Below the pieces are notes generated by a model. That model was not told the DNA's origin. It did no database searches and saw only the letters and a list, made by a program, of their open reading frames with translations. A DNA stretch of 36,567 nt from Zetaproteobacteria bacterium (GTDB taxonomy: Bacteria; Bdellovibrionota_B; Oligoflexia; Oligoflexales; Bog-1112), in assembly GCA_028817975.1 (NCBI GenBank), contig JAPPOJ010000160.1:1-36567 (forward strand). The letters run 5' to 3'. Position 1 is the first letter of the stretch. Each line of letters starts with the position of its first letter. The position numbers and the translations under genes were made by a program. Shown here piece after piece: positions 1 to 9,025 of this stretch.

Positions 1-1
1 G

Positions 2-838
2 AATAACCCTGCATTCAGACCCGCAGCTGCGCACTTAGCGGCGCAAGAGGATTTTAAAGATGATCCAGCTGGGTACCAGGAAATGATTTTGGGAGTTCGG
101 CAGCAGCCGGAAACCATTGATGCGGTGGCTAAAGCGATGGTCGAGGATGAAAACCCTTCAGATAAAGCAGCTCTTGAGCAGTATGTAAGAGGAGAATTGC
201 AAACCGAAGCGTTGACACGTCAGTATGTATTGCTGATCGATAAAAGCGGGAGCATGACGATCCCTGATCCAGATGGTGGACGTTACGGCAACCGTTGGGG
301 AGCCGCAGAGCTTGCCACTCAGAAAATTATCCATACGGCATTTAAGTTCGATATGGATAACAAAGTACCGACTTATTTGTTTGGCCATAAGGTGGATGAA
401 ATAGGTGAAATCAGTGACCCTCAGCATGTCATGTCTTTGTTTTCCGAGTATCGCCCCGATGGATGTTCTACCAATCTTGCTGCTGCTCTGGATATGGCGA
501 TGGCGACTCATTTGGGTGCTGCGCGCAATAACTACGGAGTGGTGCCAGGAACTACCTTTATTATTCTCACCGATGGTCGGCCGAATAGTGAGTCAGCTGT
601 GGAAGCTGTGGTGCAAAAATACGCGAATCCAGCCAACGGTTATGTCAAAGACGACCAAGAGTTGGCCTTGTTGTTTATTCAACTGGGAGACGATAAAGGA
701 GCCTCCGACTTCTTGCAAAAAATCAATCACGGTTGGACCTTTCCTACAGGAAAGTGTGACGTGGCGCATTGCCTCAAAGACAATGATCTTGCCTCGATCG
801 GACCTGAAGCAGCGTTTCGCAAAGCGATTTTTGAATAA
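2..838 (+). CDS. von Willebrand factor A (VWA) domain protein, 5' end outside window
   Basis: The ORF track starts at an internal ATG (83), but the frame is open back to base 2, with no stop and no convincing Shine-Dalgarno before 83, so the true start is probably upstream of the window. The visible part has a VWA fold with a complete metal-ion-dependent adhesion site: DKSGS near residues 53-57 of the track protein, a conserved Thr in CSTNLAAAL, and the Asp of ILTDGRPN. VWA domains of this kind bind Mg2+ and mediate protein contacts; no enzymatic motif is visible. No signal peptide or membrane segment can be judged because the N terminus is missing. It converges on the 5'-nucleotidase gene 31 bases downstream. 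The exact role is unknown. Confidence 0.8.
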   Translation, partial: NNPAFRPAAAHLAAQEDFKDDPAGYQEMILGVRQQPETIDAVAKAMVEDENPSDKAALEQYVRGELQTEALTRQYVLLIDKSGSMTIPDPDGGRYGNRWGAAELATQKIIHTAFKFDMDNKVPTYLFGHKVDEIGEISDPQHVMSLFSEYRPDGCSTNLAAALDMAMATHLGAARNNYGVVPGTTFIILTDGRPNSESAVEAVVQKYANPANGYVKDDQELALLFIQLGDDKGASDFLQKINHGWTFPTGKCDVAHCLKDNDLASIGPEAAFRKAIFE

Positions 839-869
839 AAATACTTTGTCCTGTGAGTGATGGTCTGGA

Positions 870-2351
870 TTATTTGTTCCGTAGGCGGTACTCATGGGGC
901 ATAGCTTCATAAGCAGACACAAACTTTTTGTAAGGGGAATAAAAGCGTAAGTTAGACACGCGTGAAGAGTAGAGACAGGCGTAAGAAGAGACTTGATCGG
1001 CAAAACGTGAGCGCTCCATGCCTACTTTCATAAGTTCTCCCCATTGAGGATGAAAGCAGTTGGCTCTTTCGTTGACGATTTGCTGGATCTCTTGCTCAAG
1101 TTGGTTCAACAGCTCTTTGTACTCTTCGAGCTTGCTTTGTTGTTTGGTGAGAGCTTTCTGAATGGTGGCAAGTCTTTTTGTATCCCCTTCTTGCTGTGCC
1201 ATGCTTGCTTGGCGGGCGTTGGATGTGATGAGTGAGCGTGTTTCCTGCATTTTTTGGTCGAGTTCTTCCTTCGTGTGCAGGTTCTCTTTAATGCGGATGA
1301 CATATGGGTCGGTACGTTGTTCGCAAGTGATTTGTTCTTCAAGTTCTTTGAGGATAAGCATGGTGCGCCAGTTGAGGCTGTCCTTAGACTGAATAATATC
1401 TCCATAGATATGATCGCCGACATAGAGAATCTCGTCTCCCTGGTGACCTGTCAATCGTTCAAATTCCTTGGCGTTACCGCCAAAGTAAGCACATCTTTTT
1501 TTGAGACTCCCTTGGTGGAGTTTCAGGAGACCCTCAGTATTTTCGACGACTTCGAAAAAAGGTTGACTACCGGTAAAGAATCCAGGTTTTCCAGCGCCTA
1601 CAATAATATAATCCATAAAGTCTTTCCACTTGGTATAACACTCGGCTCCTCCTTCGAGAATGTATTCCATAACCGCATTGGTGTACGGATAGTTGGAATT
1701 GGTGAGTAGAAACAGTTGGCGCCCTGCGTCTTTAAGGTGTGCTAATGCCAGAGGTAAATGCTTATCGCGATTAATATATTTTTCGGGATCGGCTAAAACT
1801 TTGTTTTTGATCGATCCGTCTTGGTGACACATGTCGATATAGGTGCGTACATCGGTGTAAATTTCGCGAAAAGACTTGTGAATCTTACCCGGATTTTTGC
1901 TCATGTAATCGACAATCTCAGCGAAGAGTTGGACTTCGGAAAGCGCGAATAATGTGTCTAGAGACAGAAACTCTTGTGCCTTGTAGCTTTGCCGATTATA
2001 GAGCTTGTGCCTTTCTTCTTTGCTCAACCTTTGGTAGCCATGATAGGCATCTTTAACGTACTTATGACTGTCGACTTTAAGGATGTTGCCACGGTCGCGG
2101 TCTACCAGGAGCCCACGGATGACAAAATCATGTTTATACGAAAGGTTTTTCAGTTCTTCTGGGTAACCTGCTGCGATAAATTTTTTTAAGGTTTCGCTAA
2201 AGGCTAAGGTTTCAAAGGCCAAGCGATCATAGGGGGCTAGGGTATAGTCCATGTCGAAGCCAAATAGTTTCACTTTACCTAGGCTAACGCTGCGATTGAC
2301 GAATATTCTTTTATGGTCTGGAATTCCTCGATGAGGAGCGTTTTTGGGCAT
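870..2351 (-). CDS. HAD-IG family 5'-nucleotidase (cytosolic purine nucleotidase type)
   Basis: A 493-aa protein of the HAD superfamily subfamily IG, related to eukaryotic cytosolic 5'-nucleotidase II. Motif I is FDMDYTLAPYD (D33 nucleophile, D35 acid/base), motif II is LLTNSNYPY, the motif III lysine lies in GAGKPGFF, and motif IV is VGDHIYGDI. Between motif IV and the conserved C-terminal segment (SSYACLYSSRVSNLRFY) is a long charged helix, about residues 345-430, likely coiled coil. The expected reaction is dephosphorylation of nucleoside 5'-monophosphates (IMP/GMP class) in the cytoplasm, but substrate choice is inferred from family only. The start lies 8 bases after the PilZ stop, so the two genes are almost certainly cotranscribed. 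Confidence 0.9.
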   Translation of the reverse strand: MPKNAPHRGIPDHKRIFVNRSVSLGKVKLFGFDMDYTLAPYDRLAFETLAFSETLKKFIAAGYPEELKNLSYKHDFVIRGLLVDRDRGNILKVDSHKYVKDAYHGYQRLSKEERHKLYNRQSYKAQEFLSLDTLFALSEVQLFAEIVDYMSKNPGKIHKSFREIYTDVRTYIDMCHQDGSIKNKVLADPEKYINRDKHLPLALAHLKDAGRQLFLLTNSNYPYTNAVMEYILEGGAECYTKWKDFMDYIIVGAGKPGFFTGSQPFFEVVENTEGLLKLHQGSLKKRCAYFGGNAKEFERLTGHQGDEILYVGDHIYGDIIQSKDSLNWRTMLILKELEEQITCEQRTDPYVIRIKENLHTKEELDQKMQETRSLITSNARQASMAQQEGDTKRLATIQKALTKQQSKLEEYKELLNQLEQEIQQIVNERANCFHPQWGELMKVGMERSRFADQVSSYACLYSSRVSNLRFYSPYKKFVSAYEAMPHEYRLRNK

Positions 2352-2359
2352 GCGAGGGC

Positions 2360-2956
2360 CTATTTTTCAAATTTGATGCCGACCTGGATGGATTCTACTT
2401 TGTTGCGTTCAAGAAGATTGCGGCAGTACATGATTTTACCTCTGGCTTGTACATGAGGCTCTTGTTGAATAAAGACATCTATCTTAGGCAAGATAAGGCC
2501 TGGATAGAATGCGATGGAGAAAAGTCCGCTGCGGAAAGATAGTCCAGAATTTGACAGATCCAGTATGGGCTTTTTGAGTACGGTTACCTGATCATGTGGG
2601 TTGAGTAGATTGCAGTAAACTTCGGTTCCATTCTTAAAATTGAGGCGCTCTTCTCCACGGAACTCCTCCATGTCTTCAGCCTTTTGTATAGGAAAAAGAA
2701 TGTCGACCCCGTCGGTATCGAGGTGTGAGGAAGTCAGGCGGATATCTCCCAGTTGCAGGTAGAATTCTGTTTGGCTGCAGACTTCAGAAATTTTGCTGAA
2801 AGGAATCACATTTGAAATACGCAGATGGCTGTTTGATGTATCGATAACCCAAGATTGAAAAGTCATACCGACATTGCGTGCCGATAAGTACACGAGTTCC
2901 CTGACTTTGGCCGCTTCTTCGAACCGTTGGGTATACTCCGACTTCATTCTACCCAC
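2360..2956 (-). CDS. PilZ domain c-di-GMP-binding protein
   Basis: A 198-aa protein. The C-terminal half (from about residue 95) is a PilZ domain with both c-di-GMP signature motifs: RxxxR as RGEER (residues 100-104) and D/NxSxxG as DLSNSG (133-138). The N-terminal 95 residues resemble a YcgR-like flexible domain in arrangement but are not clearly assignable. The protein probably acts as a cytoplasmic c-di-GMP receptor for motility or envelope functions. The track start is GTG 2956; an ATG at 2947 is an equally plausible start and neither has a strong Shine-Dalgarno. It is the first gene of a two-gene unit with the 5'-nucleotidase. It ends with TAG. Confidence 0.87.
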   Translation of the reverse strand: MGRMKSEYTQRFEEAAKVRELVYLSARNVGMTFQSWVIDTSNSHLRISNVIPFSKISEVCSQTEFYLQLGDIRLTSSHLDTDGVDILFPIQKAEDMEEFRGEERLNFKNGTEVYCNLLNPHDQVTVLKKPILDLSNSGLSFRSGLFSIAFYPGLILPKIDVFIQQEPHVQARGKIMYCRNLLERNKVESIQVGIKFEK

Positions 2957-2991
2957 TTTTGAGTGATCACAGTGTCTGAATATCTAGGGCC

Positions 2992-3000
2992 ATCATAGCA
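2992..3000 (-). promoter_or_regulatory. possible extended -10 promoter for PilZ / 5'-nucleotidase unit
   Basis: Read on the minus strand the sequence is TGCTATGAT, an extended -10 element (TGn plus TATGAT), placed about 35 bases before the PilZ start. No convincing -35 hexamer lies 16-18 bases upstream, as is common for extended -10 promoters. This is the only candidate seen in the 146-base gap between PilZ and the PAP2 gene. Confidence 0.35.
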
Positions 3001-3102
3001 TAAGCCGTGATGTTTTTTGTATAGGTAGCAATGGGATTCTCTACCAAGCACTCTTTTTATAGGCAAATATGATGCTTGTGTTTGTGAAGGGTGTTGGCTG
3101 CC

Positions 3103-3705
3103 TTATGGCTTGGCTAGATGGGTATGATAGCGTTGGAGGACTTTTTTTTGTCCATTCCAGGTGAGCCAAGCCAAGCAAGCGCCGAGTGCGAAGCCAGCCA
3201 CGACATCTCCCGGGTAGTGGACCCCAAGGTAGATACGAGAAAAACCGACGAGTGTGGCGACTCCTAAGGCGCCCAAACGGAACCAGCGACATAAAGGTGA
3301 GGTATGCTCGGTGCGAGCAGCCATCCAGATGATAACCGCGATGGCCATAGAGTTCGCCGCATGGTTGGAAGGCATGCCGTATTCGCTGCCACAGCTGGTT
3401 GCTAAGAGCTGCACATCTGGAGTCAGTGCGTAGCATGGACGAAGGCGCTGTAAAGATGTTTTTAAAATACGGAAAGCAATGCTATCGGCAAGTGCGATGG
3501 TGATCAGTGTCGCCGACACAAAGTGTATTGTTTGAGTTTTGTTTAAATATCGATACGCAAGCACGCTGAATAGAGGGATGCACCCGACCCACATCCAAGG
3601 AGAGGAAAGTAAGAGCATGCACTGATCGAGGAGCCAGAACTTCGGGCCATGGTTCAGCCAAATAAACAAACGTTGATCTATTTGGTCGAGTGTTTCGAGA
3701 CTCAT
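3103..3705 (-). CDS. PAP2-family membrane phosphatase
   Basis: A 200-aa integral membrane protein with the three-part type 2 phosphatidic acid phosphatase signature: KTSLQRLRP (82-90), PSNH (112-115) and SRIYLGVHYPGD (156-167, with the catalytic His and Asp). About five or six hydrophobic helices surround the active site, which should face the periplasm. Family members dephosphorylate lipid phosphates such as undecaprenyl pyrophosphate, phosphatidic acid or lipid A; the substrate cannot be read from sequence. The start ATG is preceded by GAGGA at good spacing. It follows the LolC/E gene by 21 bases as the last gene of the hemB-lolC/E-PAP2 unit. Confidence 0.9.
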   Translation of the reverse strand: MSLETLDQIDQRLFIWLNHGPKFWLLDQCMLLLSSPWMWVGCIPLFSVLAYRYLNKTQTIHFVSATLITIALADSIAFRILKTSLQRLRPCYALTPDVQLLATSCGSEYGMPSNHAANSMAIAVIIWMAARTEHTSPLCRWFRLGALGVATLVGFSRIYLGVHYPGDVVAGFALGACLAWLTWNGQKKVLQRYHTHLAKP

Positions 3706-3726
3706 AGGTCAAAATCCTCTATGCAT

Positions 3727-5022
3727 TTAATCTCTGCGTCTTGCTGTTAAGCCTTCGCTCGGAGAGACTCTTGTCGCTGCGTATGCTGGATACATTCCGG
3801 AGATAAGCGCAATGGCTAGCCCTGAAAGTGCCACGGTAAGATAAGTAATAGGGTCATAACTGACAGGTAAGCGATGAATTAAGTATATTTCAGGGAGTTC
3901 TCCGAGCGAAGTGTTTTCGATCACTTTGCCAATGAGTGCAGCCAGGAAGATCCCGCTTAGGCCGCCAATGAAGCCCATCAAAGCAGACTGTTTGAGAAAT
4001 AGGCTGAGTATGACCGATCGACGTGCCCCTAAGGCTTTGAGTAGTGCAATTTCTTTTTCTCTTTGAGTGACGGAGACAAATAAGGTGGTTAAGATATTGA
4101 AGCCAGCGACAAATGCGACGAGTGCGACAATAATCGAAATAATTGCTTTTTCGGTGCGAATGGCTTCGAACAACCCATTGTTGTACGTTTTCCAGTCTTT
4201 CACCGTAATGCGGTAATTATACTTTTGGCTGATAGCACGTACCAGGGGGCCACTCTGGTCAGGTTTATGCAAGCCTATTTCCAGTCCGGTGACGATTTCT
4301 CCCATTGAAAACAGTTCCTGGGCGCTGGGTAAAGACATAATCCCTAACTTGTTGTCGTAGTGAGAGAGTCCTGAGTCGTAGATGCCTACCACCTGAAAAG
4401 CTTTTAGCCGTGTTTCGGGAAGGCCTTCGGTGGTTTCCAGGGCAGGGTGTTGGGAGTCGGGTAGATCGGGCCAGACGAGCTCGATGGTATCTCCGACCTT
4501 GGCTTCGAGGAGAGACGCAAAGCCTTTGCCGATAACGATGGCCGGGGTGTGGATGATTGCCTCAGGCTGTTCTCTGCGTAGTCTAACTTCGTCGGCTATC
4601 TTCTGCAGGGCGTCAGGCGGGTAGATGATTTGTTTGAGGGGTTGCACGTTTTCCCGTGCTGCGGGGTCGATCCCTCTCACAGTCATCCCATGAATGAGTG
4701 AGTTATGGCGTGCCATCGTGTCAAAATGGACGAAGGGGGATACACCTGAGAGTTGTGAGCCAAAATGACTTAAGATATCCTCTTGCCACTTGTGCCAGTT
4801 ACTGAGCCCTGCGGGATATCTATAGATGAGTATGTGTGCGTTTGCAGCTAAAAATCTTTCGCGGAGTTGACTTTCAAAGCCATCAATGACCGACAATACG
4901 GAGATAAGTGCCGCCACACCTATGGCGATTCCGCATATGGAGAGGGTGGAGATCCACGAAAAAAAACGTTCTCTGCGGCCTGCTTTGAGGAGACGTAGGG
5001 CCATGAAAGATGAAAAACTCAA
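3727..5022 (-). CDS. LolC/LolE-type lipoprotein-releasing ABC transporter permease
   Basis: A 431-aa inner-membrane protein: one N-terminal helix (SWISTLSICGIAIGVAALISVLSV), a large periplasmic MacB-like domain (about residues 50-270), then three C-terminal FtsX-domain helices, with the cytoplasmic segment REKEIALLKALGARR typical of LolC/E. Together with the ATPase LolD these proteins extract outer-membrane lipoproteins for transfer to LolA. The TTG start at 5022 is preferred over ATG 5004: it is preceded by GGAGAAGAA at 6-8 bases and gives the family-typical N terminus. No lolD or second permease is adjacent, so the partner genes lie elsewhere or this is a single LolF-like permease acting as homodimer (inference). 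Confidence 0.88.
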   Translation of the reverse strand: MSFSSFMALRLLKAGRRERFFSWISTLSICGIAIGVAALISVLSVIDGFESQLRERFLAANAHILIYRYPAGLSNWHKWQEDILSHFGSQLSGVSPFVHFDTMARHNSLIHGMTVRGIDPAARENVQPLKQIIYPPDALQKIADEVRLRREQPEAIIHTPAIVIGKGFASLLEAKVGDTIELVWPDLPDSQHPALETTEGLPETRLKAFQVVGIYDSGLSHYDNKLGIMSLPSAQELFSMGEIVTGLEIGLHKPDQSGPLVRAISQKYNYRITVKDWKTYNNGLFEAIRTEKAIISIIVALVAFVAGFNILTTLFVSVTQREKEIALLKALGARRSVILSLFLKQSALMGFIGGLSGIFLAALIGKVIENTSLGELPEIYLIHRLPVSYDPITYLTVALSGLAIALISGMYPAYAATRVSPSEGLTARRRD

Positions 5023-5054
5023 CAGTTCTTCTCCGTTTGCTTCAAGGTGAGTAT

Positions 5055-6056
5055 TCAGCTTAACATTTTTGCGACATCGAGAGCGAAGTAGGTAAAGATG
5101 GCATCAGCACCTGCACGTTTGATGGAGAGCAAAGACTCTAAGATCGCTTGGTCGCGGTCGATGTATCCTTGGTTTGCGGTAAGTTCCAGCATGGTGTATT
5201 CCCCACTGACTTGGTAGGCAAAAGTTGGGAATGCAAACTGCTGTTTAACCCGTTGAATGATGTCCAGGTAAAAGCTCGCTGGCTTGATCATAACGATGTC
5301 AGCCCCTTCGGCAATATCTAGGGAGACCTCCCGCAGTGCTTCATCTGAATTGGCTATATGCATTTGATAACTATTTTTGTCTGCTTGACCCAGGTTGCTG
5401 GCAGAGCCTACGGCATCACGGAAGGGGCCATATAGACCTGAAGCATACTTGGCGCTGTAAGCGATGATTTGCACATTCGTGTGATCTTCGCGTTCGAGGG
5501 CTTGTCTGATCTGTCCAATGCGTCCATCCATCATATCTGAAGGGGCCACCACGTCTGCTCCAGCACGAGCATGGCATAATGCCTGTTCGACAAGTACCTG
5601 AACAGTGGCATCATTGACGATTTCTCCATGGGGGTTGAGTAATCCGTCTTGGCCATGGGAAGTATAGGGATCTAGAGCGACATCGGTGATGACCGCAATC
5701 TCTGGTGCGTGCTGTTTGATGTATTGGATGGTTCGGGGTACCAGTCCATTGGGGTCGTAACAAGCTTTGGCGTCTTCTGTTTTGTACGCAGTATTGATAA
5801 CAGGGAAAAGGGCAATAGCTGGTATTTTGTACGCCTGAGCTTGTTCTAAAATAGAAAGGAGAGAACGTTCTCCATGTCGATACTGACCCGGAAGAGATGG
5901 GATGGCTGCTTTCTCCTTTTCTTCATGGATGAAAATGGGGTATACCAGGTCATTACAAGTAAGTGTATGTTCTTGAGTTAAACGGCGAAACATGGCGCTT
6001 TGTCGCACCCGTCTGGGGCGATGGAGAGGGTACTGAATGTTGGGTTGTGCGTGCAT
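5055..6056 (-). CDS. hemB: delta-aminolevulinic acid dehydratase (porphobilinogen synthase)
   Basis: HemB condenses two 5-aminolevulinate molecules into porphobilinogen, the second common step of tetrapyrrole synthesis. Both Schiff-base lysines are present, in AYSAKYASGLYGPFR and VMIKPASFYLD. The metal-site segment reads DVALDPYTSHGQDG, without the three cysteines of zinc enzymes, so this belongs to the Mg2+/cysteine-free class. The track ORF starts at 6104, but ATG 6056 (MHAQPNIQ) is preferred: AAGGA stands about 10 bases before it, and 333 aa fits the family. It heads a minus-strand unit, with lolC/E starting 32 bases downstream, and is divergent from ruvC. Confidence 0.95.
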   Translation of the reverse strand: MHAQPNIQYPLHRPRRVRQSAMFRRLTQEHTLTCNDLVYPIFIHEEKEKAAIPSLPGQYRHGERSLLSILEQAQAYKIPAIALFPVINTAYKTEDAKACYDPNGLVPRTIQYIKQHAPEIAVITDVALDPYTSHGQDGLLNPHGEIVNDATVQVLVEQALCHARAGADVVAPSDMMDGRIGQIRQALEREDHTNVQIIAYSAKYASGLYGPFRDAVGSASNLGQADKNSYQMHIANSDEALREVSLDIAEGADIVMIKPASFYLDIIQRVKQQFAFPTFAYQVSGEYTMLELTANQGYIDRDQAILESLLSIKRAGADAIFTYFALDVAKMLS

Positions 6057-6174
6057 GGGTAGTATTTCCTTACTTTGTCGTCGATGTGACTCTTTTATTT
6101 GCAAGGTGGTGTAGGAGGTGACCTATTGTGACCCAAATTAGCATGATTGTGAATTTGAAAAAAGTTATAAGCGT

Positions 6175-6789
6175 ATGCAGCAACAGATGAAGAGTTCACA
6201 TTCGCTGGGTGTAGCCCAGCTGTCTAGTGAGACTCGTCGTGTAACGGCAGCTCCGTTAAAGATATTTGCGATAGATCCGGGATCACGAAAAGTTGGCTTT
6301 GGTCTCTTAACCGTGCCACGTCATAAGCTCCTTTCGGCGCGTGCGTATCGTGTACATGAGGCCGGTTTGATTGAGGCGCGTGCTGAAGTTGAGATTTGGG
6401 AACGTATCGGACTCATTCATCAGGCAGCTTTCGAATTGATCTCGGAGTTTAAACCCGATATTTGTGTACTTGAAAGTGCGTTTATGGGGCAATTTGCGGC
6501 CTCTGCACTTAAGTTAGGTCAGGCTCGTGGAGCGTTGATTGTTGCAGCTACCCGAGCGAAGGTGAAGGTTGGGGAGATTAGTCCGGCAAAAGTGAAAGAG
6601 CTCGTGGCAGGTCATGGGCGAGCTTCAAAAAGTGAGGTTTCTTTAGCGGTAAAAGAGTGGACGGGCTTTGATGGGGGAACACACCCATATGACGTGACGG
6701 ATGCGATCGCCATAGGTCTTGCTTTTGGTGTCTTGCACGCGTCGCACGGAGTCGCTGCACCGTCGCTCCAGAATCATGAAAGGCGGTAA
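6175..6789 (+). CDS. ruvC: Holliday junction resolvase RuvC
   Basis: A 204-aa RuvC endonuclease that cuts Holliday junctions bound by RuvAB during homologous recombination. The acidic catalytic set is visible: D34 in AIDPGSRKVGFG, E100 in VLESAFMG, and D173/D176 in PYDVTDAIAIGL. The family core starts near residue 28, so there is an unusual N-terminal extension of about 25 residues; the alternative start ATG 6187 would remove only four. Neither start has a clear Shine-Dalgarno. ruvA and ruvB are not nearby. It is the first gene of a plus-strand series and lies 40 bases before asnB. Confidence 0.93.
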   Translation: MQQQMKSSHSLGVAQLSSETRRVTAAPLKIFAIDPGSRKVGFGLLTVPRHKLLSARAYRVHEAGLIEARAEVEIWERIGLIHQAAFELISEFKPDICVLESAFMGQFAASALKLGQARGALIVAATRAKVKVGEISPAKVKELVAGHGRASKSEVSLAVKEWTGFDGGTHPYDVTDAIAIGLAFGVLHASHGVAAPSLQNHERR

Positions 6790-6829
6790 GATAAAAGTAC
6801 TCTGAATTGCTTTGGGGAGGATCGGGTGT

Positions 6830-8416
6830 ATGTGTGGTTTATTGAGCTACTGGGGGCAAGACCCAGCCCTGTTTGCGGTACTTCCTGAACAATTGCAACT
6901 CTTGCGTCACCGGGGACCTGACCAGTGTCAAGAGCTTGTCTTAAAAAAGGGCTATCTTGGTTTTCAGCGTTTGAGTTTGATGGACACCTCGTTGCGCGGG
7001 CAGCAGCCGATGCAGTCGCAGGATGGGTGCCTCTATTTGGTTTGCAATGGTGAAATTTATAACTTTCGCGAGCTACGTGCACAAATCACTTACCCTTTTG
7101 TGTCTCATTCGGATAGTGAAGTGTTACTTGCACTCCTCCAGGGGGACGGCTTAAGGCAGACCCTGCGTCAGATTGTGGGTGAATTTGCGTTTGTTTGTTT
7201 CGATATGCAGCAACAGAAGTGTTATGCGGCCCGAGACCCTTTGGGTATTCGTCCGCTCTTTATGGGCAAGACCGAACGGGGAGAGATTCTCTTCGCTTCG
7301 GAAGCCAAGGCTTTGCACACACTGTGTGTGGTCGTGCAGCCATTTCCTCCAGGCTGTTACTTTGATGGGAGTCAGGTGGTACGTTATGATCACTCCGTCC
7401 GTGCCCGACAGCAGGCTCCCGCCAACATGGAAGAAGTCTTGTCGGGGGTGCGTGTGCGTTTGGAGCGCGCAGTACAATCCCGTTTGTTTGCGGATGTCCC
7501 TTTAGGATTTCTGTTGAGTGGTGGTTTGGATTCGAGCTTGGTCTGCTCTATTGCGCAACGTGCGTCTTCCCAACCTATCTGTACCTATGCAATTGGGATG
7601 CAGGCAGATGCGATTGATTTAAAATACGCTCGGGAAGTTGCTGACTTTTTGCAAACCTCCCATACAGAAGTTGTGGTGTCGAGTCAGCAGGTTCTGCAAG
7701 TGCTGCACCAGACGATCTGGCACTTGGAGACATGGGATGTCACGACGATCCGTGCATCTTTGGGTATGTTTCTTGTCGGTGAGTACATTCACCACCATTC
7801 CGAGATTAAAGGCGTTTTGACAGGGGAGGTTAGCGACGAGCTGTTTGGTTACAAATACACCGATTATGCACCGGATGCAGAGGCGTTTCAGCAAGAGGCT
7901 GTTAAACGGGTCGAACAACTTTATATGTATGATGTGTTGCGTGCGGATAGGTGTCTTGCAGCCCACTCTTTGGAAGCACGTGTTCCCTTTGCAGATATTG
8001 ACTTCGTGCGTTATGTGATGCAAATTCCTGCGCACATGAAAATGAATCGTTACAATATGGGTAAATATCTCTTGCGCATGGCGTTTGCTGGGGGTGATTA
8101 TCTACCGCAGTCTATTCTGTTTCGAGAGAAGGCAGCTTTTTCCGATGCTATCGGTCATAGCCTTGTAGATGATATCCAAGTTTATGCAGCTCGTAAGTAT
8201 ACGCCACGTTGTTTACAACACGCCCAAAGGTTGTATACCCACGCGAAGCCCTATAGTTATGAATCTCTACTCTACCGTGAAATTTTTGAGTCTTTTTACC
8301 CAGGGCGAGCTGAGCTGGTGAAAGGTTTTTGGATGCCCAATCCTCAGTGGCATCACTGTGATGTGCAGGACCCTTCGGCGAGGTATTTGCCGAACTATGG
8401 TGCAAGTGGGGTCTGA
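6830..8416 (+). CDS. asnB: asparagine synthetase (glutamine-hydrolysing), class B
   Basis: AsnB transfers glutamine-derived ammonia to beta-aspartyl-AMP to form asparagine. The track ORF begins at 6812, but ATG 6830 is the true start: GGGGAGG precedes it at 9 bases and it exposes Cys as residue 2 (MCGLLSY), the N-terminal nucleophile of Ntn-type glutaminases after Met removal. The glutaminase domain carries NGEIYNFREL and the substrate Asp in HSDSEVLL. The synthetase domain has the PP-loop SGGLDSSL followed by GEVSDELFGY and LEARVPFAD. Length is 528 aa, close to E. coli AsnB. The stop abuts the pseudopilin ORF region. Confidence 0.95.
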   Translation: MCGLLSYWGQDPALFAVLPEQLQLLRHRGPDQCQELVLKKGYLGFQRLSLMDTSLRGQQPMQSQDGCLYLVCNGEIYNFRELRAQITYPFVSHSDSEVLLALLQGDGLRQTLRQIVGEFAFVCFDMQQQKCYAARDPLGIRPLFMGKTERGEILFASEAKALHTLCVVVQPFPPGCYFDGSQVVRYDHSVRARQQAPANMEEVLSGVRVRLERAVQSRLFADVPLGFLLSGGLDSSLVCSIAQRASSQPICTYAIGMQADAIDLKYAREVADFLQTSHTEVVVSSQQVLQVLHQTIWHLETWDVTTIRASLGMFLVGEYIHHHSEIKGVLTGEVSDELFGYKYTDYAPDAEAFQQEAVKRVEQLYMYDVLRADRCLAAHSLEARVPFADIDFVRYVMQIPAHMKMNRYNMGKYLLRMAFAGGDYLPQSILFREKAAFSDAIGHSLVDDIQVYAARKYTPRCLQHAQRLYTHAKPYSYESLLYREIFESFYPGRAELVKGFWMPNPQWHHCDVQDPSARYLPNYGASGV

Positions 8417-8446
8417 ATGGGTGTGGGAGGTACGGAGGGGCTACAG

Positions 8447-8917
8447 ATGAGAACCGCCTTGCGTAAGAATCGTGGGCTGACTTTGGTGGAGGTCATGGTG
8501 GTGGTGGCCGTGTTGGCCATTTTGGCATCCCTCTCCGTGCGTAATTTCCGCTCTTATCATCACCGTCTGAAGCGTGCAGAAGTGCGCCGTGTTTTTGATT
8601 ATATTCATGAAGTGCAAGAGGCCAGGTATTTTGAAACAGACGCGTATATGGAGATTGCTCCCCAAGGGTACAAGAAAGGTGGTCATCAGTGTCATGGAGA
8701 GCAGGATGGTTTCCAACTCCAAGATTGTCATCGTTTGCACTACAACTACCGCGTGGAGGTGAGTGCGGATCAGGCCAGTTACCTGGTGACTGCTACAGGT
8801 GGGGCTGGCAAGTACAACAAAGAAAAGGATGGATGTTACCGAGAAAAATGGACCATGACGCCGGACAAAGAGGTCACCTTGATTCATGAAGTCAAAAAGA
8901 GTAACTGTGGCCAATGA
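8447..8917 (+). CDS. type IV pilin-like / type II secretion pseudopilin
   Basis: A 156-aa protein with a class III signal: a short basic leader, prepilin-peptidase site RG|LTLVEV, Glu at mature position 5, and a hydrophobic alpha1 helix (VMVVVAVLAILASL). ATG 8447 is preferred over track start 8417 because GGAGGGG precedes it at 6-7 bases and the leader becomes a normal 10 residues. The C-terminal globular region holds four cysteines (HQC, QDC, DGC, SNC) that could form two disulfides. It is a minor pilin or pseudopilin of a T4P/T2SS-type machine; no other machine gene is in the window. It sits 30 bases after asnB and about 110 bases before the kinase gene. Confidence 0.85.
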   Translation: MRTALRKNRGLTLVEVMVVVAVLAILASLSVRNFRSYHHRLKRAEVRRVFDYIHEVQEARYFETDAYMEIAPQGYKKGGHQCHGEQDGFQLQDCHRLHYNYRVEVSADQASYLVTATGGAGKYNKEKDGCYREKWTMTPDKEVTLIHEVKKSNCGQ

Positions 8918-9025
8918 TGAAGCGTTGTAACACGGCATTTTTTGACCTCCATCAGCCCGTATGGTTTGCCGTTAATGGGGTGTGGTGTGATTCCAATCTA
9001 TCTGAACTTGGGCACGTGCAATCCT

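Noticed and set aside
3041-3436. 131-aa minus ORF overlapping the PAP2 gene
   Set aside because: Out-of-frame shadow of the PAP2 phosphatase, which carries all three family motifs.
7619-8035. 138-aa antisense ORF inside asnB
   Set aside because: Complementary-strand shadow of the synthetase domain with no start signal or recognisable domain.
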